This document shows positions 24,514 through 33,000 of a DNA stretch of 64,000 nucleotides, in pieces. The DNA lies in the NCBI GenBank assembly GCA_965242845.1, contig CBDETC010000001.1, positions 1 to 64,000 on the forward strand, written 5' to 3'. Below the pieces are notes generated by a model that worked only from the letters and a program-made list of their open reading frames with translations, was not told where the DNA came from and made no database searches. The stretch is from RHLJ01 sp965242845 (lineage in GTDB: Bacteria; Bacteroidota; Rhodothermia; Balneolales; Balneolaceae). The translations under genes were made by a program, and so were the position numbers. How positions within the stretch are numbered: position 1 is the first letter of the stretch; each line of letters begins with the position of its first letter.

Positions 24514-24906
24514 TTACCAGGCAAACGCATTAAAGTATAAGGCATCCAGAGAGACCTCATTATATAACAACCTTACACTTCTCTCCATTACTTCAGTATA
24601 CTTCCTGTAGTTGGCTGTCATCTCAAAATTATAAGAGATGGTTTGATTTCTGAATCTTGACGGAAAGTTAATGGTCACGCTATAAACGCTATCAATAGGC
24701 TCACTATCAATTAAATAGTAAGGACGAAGAGAGTTTATTGGGGGCACATTTCCAACAATTTGAAGCTGGTCTCTGCCCGGCACAAAGCTACTATCCTCAA
24801 GTTGAGGTTTCATATTTACATTAAAAGTAACCGATTGTCTTGCTTCTGCAGGTTTATACGAAAAGGATAGTATGAGCAGAAGCAAGATCGATAAGGATAG
24901 TTTCAT
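24514..24906 (-). CDS. small exported protein with carbohydrate-binding-like beta domain
   Basis: 130 residues from ATG 24906 (MKLSLSILLLLILSFS), with a signal peptide ending near AEARQ. A longer frame to 24963 would overlap the preceding gene and hide the signal. The single mature domain has the pattern of the starch-binding/CBM20-like fold common in Bacteroidota: SVTFNVNMKPQLEDSSF, then DQLQIVGNVPP, VYSVTINFP and ISYNFEMTANYRKYTEVMER. It is the last gene of the second minor-pilin-like cassette, 4 bases after it. Binding of a glycan is plausible but not shown; a structural cap for the pilin-like proteins is an alternative. Confidence 0.55.
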   Translation of the reverse strand: MKLSLSILLLLILSFSYKPAEARQSVTFNVNMKPQLEDSSFVPGRDQLQIVGNVPPINSLRPYYLIDSEPIDSVYSVTINFPSRFRNQTISYNFEMTANYRKYTEVMERSVRLLYNEVSLDALYFNAFAW

Positions 24907-24910
24907 GTTT

Positions 24911-26380
24911 TTATTGTGAAGTGTCAGTGATTTCGTCTTTCCAGTATACAATGGAGAATACACTCTCCCGCGGGAATGATGGAGGGATATTTCCCTTTAA
25001 ACGCCCGTCATATTGATAGTTCTTTTGGTAGCCGGAAACAATAGTACTTCCAGAGAATGTACCAACTGCTCCTCGATTCTGCTGAATGAGTCCACCTAGT
25101 AAATTTAACGCTCCTCTTGAGCCACCACTGCTGTAGTTCTCTACATAAAAGGAGTTGTTCAATGCCATAATTGATGCGTGAATCGTTAAATCTTGTGTGC
25201 CTGAAGCACTATGAGCATAACGATCAACTACTACATCGCCCTCACTTACAAGGCCTAGTAAGTCTGTAGAGGAACTATCTACTAAGGGACTTGTGTGGTA
25301 GAAAATATCTCCTACGATTTCAATTTCATCTTCTGAGTGAAGAGTAATAGCACCCTTTAATGTCCCTTCAACAGTAATTTTTCCGGAGGTAGAAATTACT
25401 CCACCTGCACTAGTAAGATCGAGCGTTTCGCTAACCCAACTGGTACTATAGCAAATTCTAGGTCTCCAAAACGGACCGCAAGTATATGAGGTAACTACTG
25501 CCTTGTTAATGTCTGCATAGCCTACACCACCACTTTCATAGAAATCGATATCAATATCACCGTCAAACGTAATACCACTTGCTGCCGCTGCTGCAGCTAG
25601 TTTGCTTAACTCATAAGACGTAGGAGAGTCTTTCACGGGAGCATTAAAGTTTTCCCCTCCAAAGAAGTTAGGACTTGTAGGATTTGTACTATGAGCCTGC
25701 CAGTTATTTGGACTGGTTATCAATCCGTAAAAGGAAGGGGTACCCGACATTTTGAAAGTTCCATTGGTATGAATAGGACCATAAATATTATCAGCATCCA
25801 TGAACCAAATATTCCCTCCAGTGGAACTTAACTCAGAGTTAGTCATGTAGGAGTACTTTGAGAATGAGTCTCTTTGCATAAGTACTTCAGTTGTAACCTC
25901 AATATTATCATAAGTACTGGTACTCATAAGTAGCACCTTATACTCATCCCAGGCACCGACGCTATTGGATGGTTTATTAGAAGTAGACTGGGTATAGGTT
26001 TTAAGACTTCCGGACATTTTATTCTGTAAGAGCTTTGCTTCTAATATATCGGGTTCAAGCTCCTGCACTTGAGTCGTCTGGACGGTTTGGCCAGCCATCA
26101 ACTTTTTAACGTTGGTCATTAATTGATCGTTTGATCTTGTAACCATCGCCCCGGCGTCCATTACTTCGGTTAAACTTAGACTGTCCGTCCAGTTATTATC
26201 AGCCTTCATATTTTCGATTGCATTATCGATAAGGCTTTTAGCAATATTTCTTGCTACCTGTTCTTCATAATAAGAGTTGGTGATTTCGGGTAAGTCCTGC
26301 ATTCTGTCCGAATTTTGAACATTAACAAGCCCCGTAATAATTGTTAAACCGCCAACTAAGAATAACAAACTCTTTCCCAT
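24911..26380 (-). CDS. PilX-like protein of minor-pilin-type cassette, copy 2
   Basis: 489 residues. The N-terminal hydrophobic helix (MGKSLLFLVGGLTIITGLV) continues into a helix with ARNIAKSLIDNAIENMKAD, like the N-terminal spine of PilX-type minor pilins but with no Gly-cleaved leader. The rest is beta-rich and resembles repetitive right-handed helix proteins (GAITLHSEDEIEIVGDI; LLGLVSEGDVVVDRYAHSAS). The C-terminus ends FSIVYWKDE. It is a paralogue of the protein at 27588-28889, with closely matching C-terminal halves and an expanded, more divergent middle. It is third in the order V-W-X, as in pilV-pilW-pilX operons. I infer a role at a pilus-like base or tip; a DUF4900-type label is possible. 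Confidence 0.55.
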   Translation of the reverse strand: MGKSLLFLVGGLTIITGLVNVQNSDRMQDLPEITNSYYEEQVARNIAKSLIDNAIENMKADNNWTDSLSLTEVMDAGAMVTRSNDQLMTNVKKLMAGQTVQTTQVQELEPDILEAKLLQNKMSGSLKTYTQSTSNKPSNSVGAWDEYKVLLMSTSTYDNIEVTTEVLMQRDSFSKYSYMTNSELSSTGGNIWFMDADNIYGPIHTNGTFKMSGTPSFYGLITSPNNWQAHSTNPTSPNFFGGENFNAPVKDSPTSYELSKLAAAAAASGITFDGDIDIDFYESGGVGYADINKAVVTSYTCGPFWRPRICYSTSWVSETLDLTSAGGVISTSGKITVEGTLKGAITLHSEDEIEIVGDIFYHTSPLVDSSSTDLLGLVSEGDVVVDRYAHSASGTQDLTIHASIMALNNSFYVENYSSGGSRGALNLLGGLIQQNRGAVGTFSGSTIVSGYQKNYQYDGRLKGNIPPSFPRESVFSIVYWKDEITDTSQ

Positions 26381-26392
26381 AATAACTCCTTT

Positions 26393-26980
26393 TTAATATG
26401 GTAAGTTTATATTGTTAGGTACGAATATTCGTTTCCACGTATTCCTTGGATAAAAATCTTCACTATAGTTTCCAACTGTATATGCATCACCTGATTCGGT
26501 GATAATCTGTACTTCAACTTTTTTCACTGAAGCTTTATTAGTTGTTACAGTACCATCTGCTGTATAGTATTTCAGCTTAAATAGGGTGACAGGAAACTGA
26601 ATGGTTCCATAAGAACTGTTTGATACAGGCCCAACTCTTTTTAGATAATAATCATTGGGATTATCAGTAGATGTTACGGGAGCAGATGTATCCAAATACC
26701 ATCTAATATTAGTAGCTCCGTAACTGTCGCCATCGTAAACATCAGCCTGGAAAAGTACATTATCTGAGTTTATAGTAGTGAAAGGAACTGCCAGGCCAGT
26801 ATTGTAGCCTATTTTGTTAAAATCATTTGATAGTACCGTAACTACATTGTCAAGATTTTGCTGACTAATACTGCTTAGCAAAAATTCCTGGGAACTGGTA
26901 ACCAGTTGCTGGTTATAAGCAAAGATGGAGAGCATAAAGATACCTCCAATAACAAAAGTCGTAATCAATCCTACATTCAT
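26393..26980 (-). CDS. PilW-like protein of minor-pilin-type cassette, copy 2
   Basis: 195 residues. It starts with a hydrophobic helix (MNVGLITTFVIGGIFMLSIFAYN) running into an amphipathic helix that ends VVTVLSNDFNKIGYNTG, the same place where PilW proteins carry a DLRRAGY-type motif. A beta domain follows (LFQADVYDGDSYGATNIRWY; NDYYLKRVGPVSNSSYG) and the protein ends VPNNINLPY. No charged leader or prepilin-peptidase site is visible. It has the same length as its copy at 28902-29489, which shares the central and final motifs. It is in tight order with the V-like and X-like genes. Confidence 0.55.
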   Translation of the reverse strand: MNVGLITTFVIGGIFMLSIFAYNQQLVTSSQEFLLSSISQQNLDNVVTVLSNDFNKIGYNTGLAVPFTTINSDNVLFQADVYDGDSYGATNIRWYLDTSAPVTSTDNPNDYYLKRVGPVSNSSYGTIQFPVTLFKLKYYTADGTVTTNKASVKKVEVQIITESGDAYTVGNYSEDFYPRNTWKRIFVPNNINLPY

Positions 26981-26988
26981 AACTGCAC

Positions 26989-27408
26989 CTAATAGGAATA
27001 AGATTTCACATAGTCTAAAGTAACAAAGATATCTGGATCCAAAGATTCATTTAGCACACTTACTGTTACCTGGTATCTTTTTTGCGATCCGGTATCTTCA
27101 ATAAGCTCTGATTCTGCATGTACTACAAAAGAACTACTGTACTGATCTGTGGAGCCATAAGTGTGAGTTTCAGTGACCGGATATGTTGAATATACATACG
27201 AGCCACTAGTAGGGTCGAGGTCGGTGTCATCGTAAATCCATTGCACCTTATCGAGTTCATCCTGAGCAACAGCTATAGACCGATATTCCAGTTCTGTTCG
27301 ATACAGTTCGGTCCGCGTAGAATTGTAATTCCTCGCTGTATTCATGGCAAGAGTGGAAAAAATCATCATTGCCACAGTCAGGTAAATTATTTCAGCATAA
27401 CTTGCCAT
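26989..27408 (-). CDS. PilV-like protein of minor-pilin-type cassette, copy 2
   Basis: 139 residues. After Met the sequence is ASYAEIIYLTVAMMIFSTLA: a hydrophobic helix with Glu at mature position 5 if only Met is removed, the position of the conserved Glu5 in type IV pilins. The helix continues with EYRSIAVAQDELDKVQWIYD, resembling the PilV/GspI spine. An in-frame stop lies a few codons upstream, so there is no leader in this frame. The globular part is small and beta-rich. A paralogue of the same length is at 29496-29915. It is first in a V-W-X cassette. Confidence 0.55.
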   Translation of the reverse strand: MASYAEIIYLTVAMMIFSTLAMNTARNYNSTRTELYRTELEYRSIAVAQDELDKVQWIYDDTDLDPTSGSYVYSTYPVTETHTYGSTDQYSSSFVVHAESELIEDTGSQKRYQVTVSVLNESLDPDIFVTLDYVKSYSY

Positions 27409-27477
27409 ACCAACCCATTACATAACATAATTCTAAATTAAAATAGTAATTATAAGCCAATACGCTAATTAGATTGC

Positions 27478-27577
27478 GTTAATTAACTTTAAGCGAATTA
27501 ATCACTGTTTATCACTATTTCCAACGACTAATAATACCCATTAAATTGTATCGATACTCTAACGTTCCTCTAACGTT
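27478..27577 (-). promoter_or_regulatory. candidate regulatory region between the two minor-pilin-type cassettes
   Basis: The 179-base gap 27409-27587 holds a perfect palindrome GTTAATTAAC (27478-27487) and a direct repeat TCTAACGTT at 27558-27566 and 27569-27577, an 11-base period or about one helical turn. Tandem sites in phase are typical of response-regulator binding, for instance LytTR or OmpR-type. No gene is seen in the gap. Confidence 0.35.
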
Positions 27578-27587
27578 TTTATAACAA

Positions 27588-28889
27588 TCAACTACCCACT
27601 TTACTCACTTTATCTTTCCAATAAAGGATAGAAAAGATGCTTTCCCGGGGGAATTCTGGTGGTATTTGACTGCGTAAACGGTTGTCATATTGATAATTTT
27701 TAGTATATCCTGAAACAATCGAAGTACCAGAAAAAGTACCCACAGCACCTCGATTTTTTTGAACAATTCCTCCAAGGAGATTCAAAGTTCCTCTTGAACT
27801 TCCACTCCAGTAATCCTCAACATAAAAAGAAGTATTTAATGCCATGATAGTGGCATGAATATTCAAATCCTGCGACCCTGATGCTGAGTGTGCATATCGA
27901 TCAATCCGTACACTACCTTCGCTTACTAGTCCGAGCAAATCGGTAGAGGTTGAATCAACCATAGGATTTGTTGCATAAGTTATATCCCCATCTATTTCTA
28001 TCAATGTTTCAGAATGGAGAGTAACGGAACCTTTTACCTCTCCACTTACATCAATTCTCCCTGGGGTAGATATAATGCCATTCGTATCGCTCAATTTATG
28101 ACTGTTCCAACTGCTCCAGCTTCCACTCGAATACTCTCGGATATTTACATATCCTTCATCGTTATGTATATAGAAATCAACTTCAATTTGATCGGAGTAG
28201 GTAATACCCCCAGAACTAGCAGCAGAGGTTAACTTCGATAATTCATAGCTATCAGGTGGACTTTTATAAGGAGCAAAAAAGTTCGATCCTCCATTAAAAA
28301 CGGGACTTGTAGGGTTCGTAGGATGGGCGTCCCACATATTTGGGCTGGTTGTTAACCCATTAAAGGTTGGAGAACCAGACATCTTATAAATACCATTCGT
28401 GTGGATAGGCCCATTTAATTCATCTTTGTCCCAGAACCAAATATTGGAACCAGAAGCACTAAGCTCAGATTCGGTGAGATAGGAATATTTCGAGTATGAA
28501 TCCTGTCTCATAAGTACTTCTGTAGTTACCTCGTAGGTAACCCCATTTTTTTCGAATCTGCCTACACTATTTAGGAGGATTTTGTACTGATCCCATGAAG
28601 TAACACTATGATCAGTGGGGTAAGACTGACTATTCATGGTATAGGAAGTAAGAGTTCCTGTGCCAAAATAATTAGAATCAGAAGAAATACTTCCTGCCCA
28701 ATCTGTGTCTTTTTTCATAAGCTCTATAGCATTGTCTATCAAGCTTTTAGAGACATTACGAGCCTGCACTTCATTATAATATTCTGCATTTTTCTCAGGC
28801 AGCATTTTATTTCTTTGATCGCTTCTGGTTTGTATGATTCCAGTTAGAACAACTATACCTGATAACAAAAGTAATATTCCTTTTCCCAT
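27588..28889 (-). CDS. PilX-like protein of minor-pilin-type cassette, copy 1
   Basis: 433 residues. The hydrophobic N-terminal helix (MGKGILLLLSGIVVLTGII) leads to QARNVSKSLIDNAIELMKKD. The remainder is a beta-rich body with GSVTLHSETLIEIDGDI and LLGLVSEGSVRIDRYAHSAS, ending FSILYWKDKVSKVGS. The C-terminal half is very close to copy 2 (24911-26380), while the segment after the helix is shorter. No prepilin leader is seen. It ends the first V-W-X cassette; 179 bases separate it from the second. Function is inferred only from order and N-terminal likeness to PilX. Confidence 0.55.
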   Translation of the reverse strand: MGKGILLLLSGIVVLTGIIQTRSDQRNKMLPEKNAEYYNEVQARNVSKSLIDNAIELMKKDTDWAGSISSDSNYFGTGTLTSYTMNSQSYPTDHSVTSWDQYKILLNSVGRFEKNGVTYEVTTEVLMRQDSYSKYSYLTESELSASGSNIWFWDKDELNGPIHTNGIYKMSGSPTFNGLTTSPNMWDAHPTNPTSPVFNGGSNFFAPYKSPPDSYELSKLTSAASSGGITYSDQIEVDFYIHNDEGYVNIREYSSGSWSSWNSHKLSDTNGIISTPGRIDVSGEVKGSVTLHSETLIEIDGDITYATNPMVDSTSTDLLGLVSEGSVRIDRYAHSASGSQDLNIHATIMALNTSFYVEDYWSGSSRGTLNLLGGIVQKNRGAVGTFSGTSIVSGYTKNYQYDNRLRSQIPPEFPRESIFSILYWKDKVSKVGS

Positions 28890-28901
28890 AACAACTCCAG
28901 A

Positions 28902-29489
28902 TTAATAGGGTAGGTTAATATTGTTGGGCACAAACGTCCTTTTCCAGACAGTGCGTTGATATAAATCTTCACCGTCGGAGGATTTACCGTAGGGTTCCGG
29001 GGATTCGATTACAATTTCCACAGAAACCTTCTTAACAGTAGCAGTATTAGTGGTTATTGCATCATTAGCTGTCTTATAAACTACACTGAAATGGACAACA
29101 GGAAATTGTGTTACTCCATAGGTGCTGCCGGTAATTGGTCCCGTTCTTTTTAAATAAAAATCATTTGGGTTTTTTGTAGAAGTGGCCTGAGTTGTTTTAT
29201 CTAATTCCCATCTAATATTGGTAACTCCATAGGAATCTCCATCAAAAACATCGGCTTCAAAAATAATATCGTCTGCCTCGATTTTATTGAACGGATCTGA
29301 AGTACCTGTTCCAAAGCCAATCCTGTTGAAATCATTATTGACAAGCTCGATAATTTCATTGAGCATAATTTGAGTTGATACTGAAATAGTATTTTCAGCA
29401 CTCTCATTTAACACTCTTCCATTGAACGCTAGAATAGAGATCATCAATAGTCCACCAATTGCAAAGCTTGTAATAATTCCTACATTCAT
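28902..29489 (-). CDS. PilW-like protein of minor-pilin-type cassette, copy 1
   Basis: 195 residues. A hydrophobic helix (MNVGIITSFAIGGLLMISILAFN) continues into IIELVNNDFNRIGFGTG, the PilW-like end of the spine. The beta domain has IIFEADVFDGDSYGVTNIRW and NDFYLKRTGPITGSTYG, and the C-terminus is VPNNINLPY, identical in copy 2. Identical length and shared motifs show that the two are paralogues from duplication of the whole cassette. It lies 6 bases after the V-like gene and 12 before the X-like gene. Confidence 0.55.
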   Translation of the reverse strand: MNVGIITSFAIGGLLMISILAFNGRVLNESAENTISVSTQIMLNEIIELVNNDFNRIGFGTGTSDPFNKIEADDIIFEADVFDGDSYGVTNIRWELDKTTQATSTKNPNDFYLKRTGPITGSTYGVTQFPVVHFSVVYKTANDAITTNTATVKKVSVEIVIESPEPYGKSSDGEDLYQRTVWKRTFVPNNINLPY

Positions 29490-29495
29490 AACTTA

Positions 29496-29915
29496 CTATT
29501 TTGCATAGGTTTTGATGTAGTTTAGGGTCACCGAAATCTCTGGTGAGAACTGAGTATTAGTAACAGTAACGGTTACCCTATATCGCTTTTGAAGTATGGA
29601 ATCCTCTACGAGTTGTGAGGAGGCAGAAACAGTAAAATCTTCTGAGTATTGCTGACTGGAACCATAGCGAAGGGTCTCTGTTTTGGGATAGCTTGAATAG
29701 GTATAAGATAGGCTGGCAGGATCTAACTGAGCCTGATCATAAATCCATTGCACCTTATCGATTTCGTCCTGAGCTACAGCAATAGCTCTAAATTCTATAT
29801 CAGATTTATATCTGTTTTGAGATGTCGTTTGATAGCTTCTTGCTGTGTTTACGGCAAGAGAAGAGAAAACGACTAAGGCAGCACTTAAAAAAATAATATC
29901 GGAGTAACTACTCAT
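29496..29915 (-). CDS. PilV-like protein of minor-pilin-type cassette, copy 1
   Basis: 139 residues. It starts MSSYSDIIFLSAALVVFSSL, with an acidic residue at position 5 after Met removal, and continues EFRAIAVAQDEIDKVQWIYD, nearly identical to copy 2 in that spine. GGAGG lies 6 bases before the ATG, one of the few good Shine-Dalgarno sites here, which fixes the start and confirms the absence of a leader peptide. The C-terminal part is a small beta domain ending LNYIKTYAK. It is the first gene after the giant gene ending at 30004, with 88 bases between. Confidence 0.58.
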   Translation of the reverse strand: MSSYSDIIFLSAALVVFSSLAVNTARSYQTTSQNRYKSDIEFRAIAVAQDEIDKVQWIYDQAQLDPASLSYTYSSYPKTETLRYGSSQQYSEDFTVSASSQLVEDSILQKRYRVTVTVTNTQFSPEISVTLNYIKTYAK

Positions 29916-30003
29916 TATGACCTCCAGTTTACTTTAAGAGGTGAGAATCAGAAAAGTATTACACTTTTTCTTGTACCCTGGGAGTCAGAATAGTGAGAAT
30001 AGC

Positions 30004-33000
30004 CTATTTAATAAGACTGAAGCGCTTTATAAGAGTTTGATTATCAGTCACTAGCCTGTAGAAATAAACACCACTAGCTAGATCACGTGCGTTAAAAGTT
30101 ACCTCATGAAGTCCAGCATTTCTCTGACCGTTAATTAGAGTCTGAACTTTCCTTCCTAAAATATCATAGATAGTAAGCTCAACATTGGAAGTCTCATTTA
30201 AACCAAATGGGATTGTGGTAGAGGGGTTAAATGGATTCGGATAGTTTTGGTCCAGGAATATACTTCTTGGGATATTTGCCTCAATTTCTTCTGTGGTAAT
30301 CATGAGAGTGTAGCGAGTAGCTAATGATTCCAGGAATACCAAATCAGGGGTACTTAATGGGTTACCTACTTTTGCTTTTCCTCGTGTAGTATGGAAAATT
30401 CTTTGTTCTTCGTTGGTAATAAGGTTCACTTCATTACCCGTTTCTTTATCAATGAGCAGAACAATCCATTCTTCTGGTAGATTATCTGCATTAATAAACC
30501 GAAGCTGGTATTCACCTGAAATCGGTTCTCCTTCTCTATAGCCTCTTACAACTAGCGGAATGATAATTCGGTTGTCTCTGAGTGTTGGTAAGTGGTTAAT
30601 GGCTAATGAACTCCCATCATCTAGCAGGGTATGGAGATCTAGTCGGTTATCTGTAAACGGAAGTAGGGTATATCCATCCAATAAGTCTTTACCTCTGCTG
30701 CCCTCATCTGTGAAGAAGATGCTGGTTTTCTTTTCAAGTCCATCAATACTTAATTCCAGTTCGAACATCGGGTTTTCATCAGGAGAAGCCAGTTCTTTCC
30801 TTAAAAAAGCTCCTCCGGTAGTTTTTGCATCAGTTGTAACCCTTAAGTCTGGTGAAGGAGCATTTGCTTTCACCCAGAATCCCTGGAAAGGAGCAATTAA
30901 TCCACTTCCTAATGTACCTGTGCTTCCATTCCAGGTTAGATATTCGCCATCACCGCCATTTGCAGCAGGGTCCCAAATATAGATGGTACCATCTACATTA
31001 GTTTTCGTCCAGTTTGGATTGTCATCCCAATCGATGGTTGCTCCAAATGGGTTTCCTACAAAATTCCATCCCGAATCAGCAGTGGTTGTGTAGGTAATTC
31101 CAAAATCGACTTCTCCAGATAGTCCAAATTCTTGTCCAGAAACATCTATGGTATCTGGAAGAGGATCATTATATCTCGAATCGGCTGGAATATCCCCAAA
31201 GAAGAAGACAAAGATACCCTGACCTGCGGTTAACGATTGTGCAGATGTTGGAGCACGGAAACGTTGGTTATCGGTGGCACCAGCTCCTGAGTTGTCGTAA
31301 CTCTCGATGTAGTAAAGAACATTAGGTTGAACGGTATCGCCTGGACTTGAGCTGATATCATAAAATGCACCTGAATAGCCCTGAGTTAATACTCCATCCA
31401 GGAAATCCCCAAAAGTAGAAGAGACCGGGGCCGATAACATACGCCATCCAATATCTCCCGTGATGGTCCGCTGGAATCTCAATGATCCTGATCCATATGA
31501 AATCCCATCAGCTATCAGGTTATTGCCACTTGGTATAAATAGTTCACCATTCTCTAATTTGAGAGAGTCCGAAATAACCAGGTTTTCTTCCACAGAAACC
31601 CCTGAAGCATTATCAATTACAAGGTTAGTGTAGCTGTGAGGGTCCGTAATGCTTTGGGCAACGGAACCATTTAGGATGACCGTACCTACATTTATTGTTG
31701 AAACATTAAGGACATCTCCGCCCACGGTAAGACTATCTGCATTGGTACCTAAAATACTTCCCCCGGAAAGGTCTCCCGTGATGGTGAAATTAATCCCGCC
31801 GGAAATAGTTAGTGACGCTCCTGTTTCCATAGTAACGGAAGCTACTGTAGAGCCTGCCACATCGACCACTGGTTGTTCATTTCCTACAGCCGGGCTTGCT
31901 GGAATAAATACTACAGAAGATGCTCCGGGTTGGGTGCCTACATTCCAATTCGCAGCATCTTCCCAGTTGGAAGCATCACTCGCTGATCCCAATTGACTAT
32001 CCCAAATATGGCTGAACAGGGCGTATTCAACATCGGCATCATCTGTAATGGTAACAGCATTTACGGTACCTGTTATATTATCAGTTCCTGCTGTTGTGGA
32101 GGAAGTAAGAGTAGCGGTATATGTACCATCTCCAACATCAGTAACCGAACCAAGAGATCCTAATGCAGTTGGAGTGATGGATAATGCCACAACATCTCCA
32201 CCACTTGTAAGGTCATTTCCATAGACATCCTTAAGAGCTACTGTTATAGTCGAAGTAGTAATGCCATCGTTGAGTATTACGGTAGGGGAGGCTGTTATCG
32301 TAGAAGTAACTTCAGAGGCTGCTCCGGCGCTAACAGTAAACGTATTACTTGTTCCTGTTTCAGAACCAGCTGAGTTCGTAGCTGTAATATCACAGGTTCC
32401 AACACTGGTCAGGCTTACCGTAGTCGAAGCAAGTACTCCATTCGTAAAACTTCCAGTTGTTCCTTGCCCCGTACCCATGGTACAGCTGGAAGAAATTACC
32501 ACTGTCCCGTTAAATGTAGTTACTGTAGTTGATGTCCCATCTATAGCGGTAATGATAATATTGAATGTTTGCCCAGCAGTTTTTGCACTAATGCTTCCTG
32601 ATGGAACACGCTCTACCGTAAACCCGGTCAATGTACCAGCATTTACAATTTCAAAAGTGGAACTGGTATCCGGACTTAGTCCTGCACTGGTAGCGACTAA
32701 TTCCTTGGTTCCAATATCATCTACTGAAAGAGTATCAAACTCGGCAATACCCAATGAATTCGTAGATACAGGTGTTGTTTGAGAAAGGTTTCCTGTACTA
32801 CCGGACGCAAGAGCAATAGAAATGTCAACTCCGGATTGTTCTATGCTATTACCATATTGGTCTACCAGCTGAACTCTTACCGCCGGTGTAATAGTACTGT
32901 CAACATTTGTAGCTGAAGGCTGTTGTACAAAAATGAGGCTATCATTTGCACCTGCCACCATAGCAATAGTCCCATAATTTGTGGTTCCACCTTGTCCTGT

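Larger units (their letters stand above)
24911..29915 (-). repeat. tandem duplication of a three-gene cassette
   Basis: Genes in the order V-W-X occur twice: 29915 to 27588 and 27408 to 24911. V copies are both 139 aa and W copies both 195 aa; X copies are 433 and 489 aa with closely similar C-terminal halves. Protein divergence is well beyond recent duplication, so both cassettes are probably maintained by selection. Confidence 0.85.

Noticed and set aside
30560..30982. Plus-strand open frames of 70-170 codons within the giant genes
   Set aside because: They have no start signal, no family pattern and reflect low stop density opposite Ser/Thr-rich codons.
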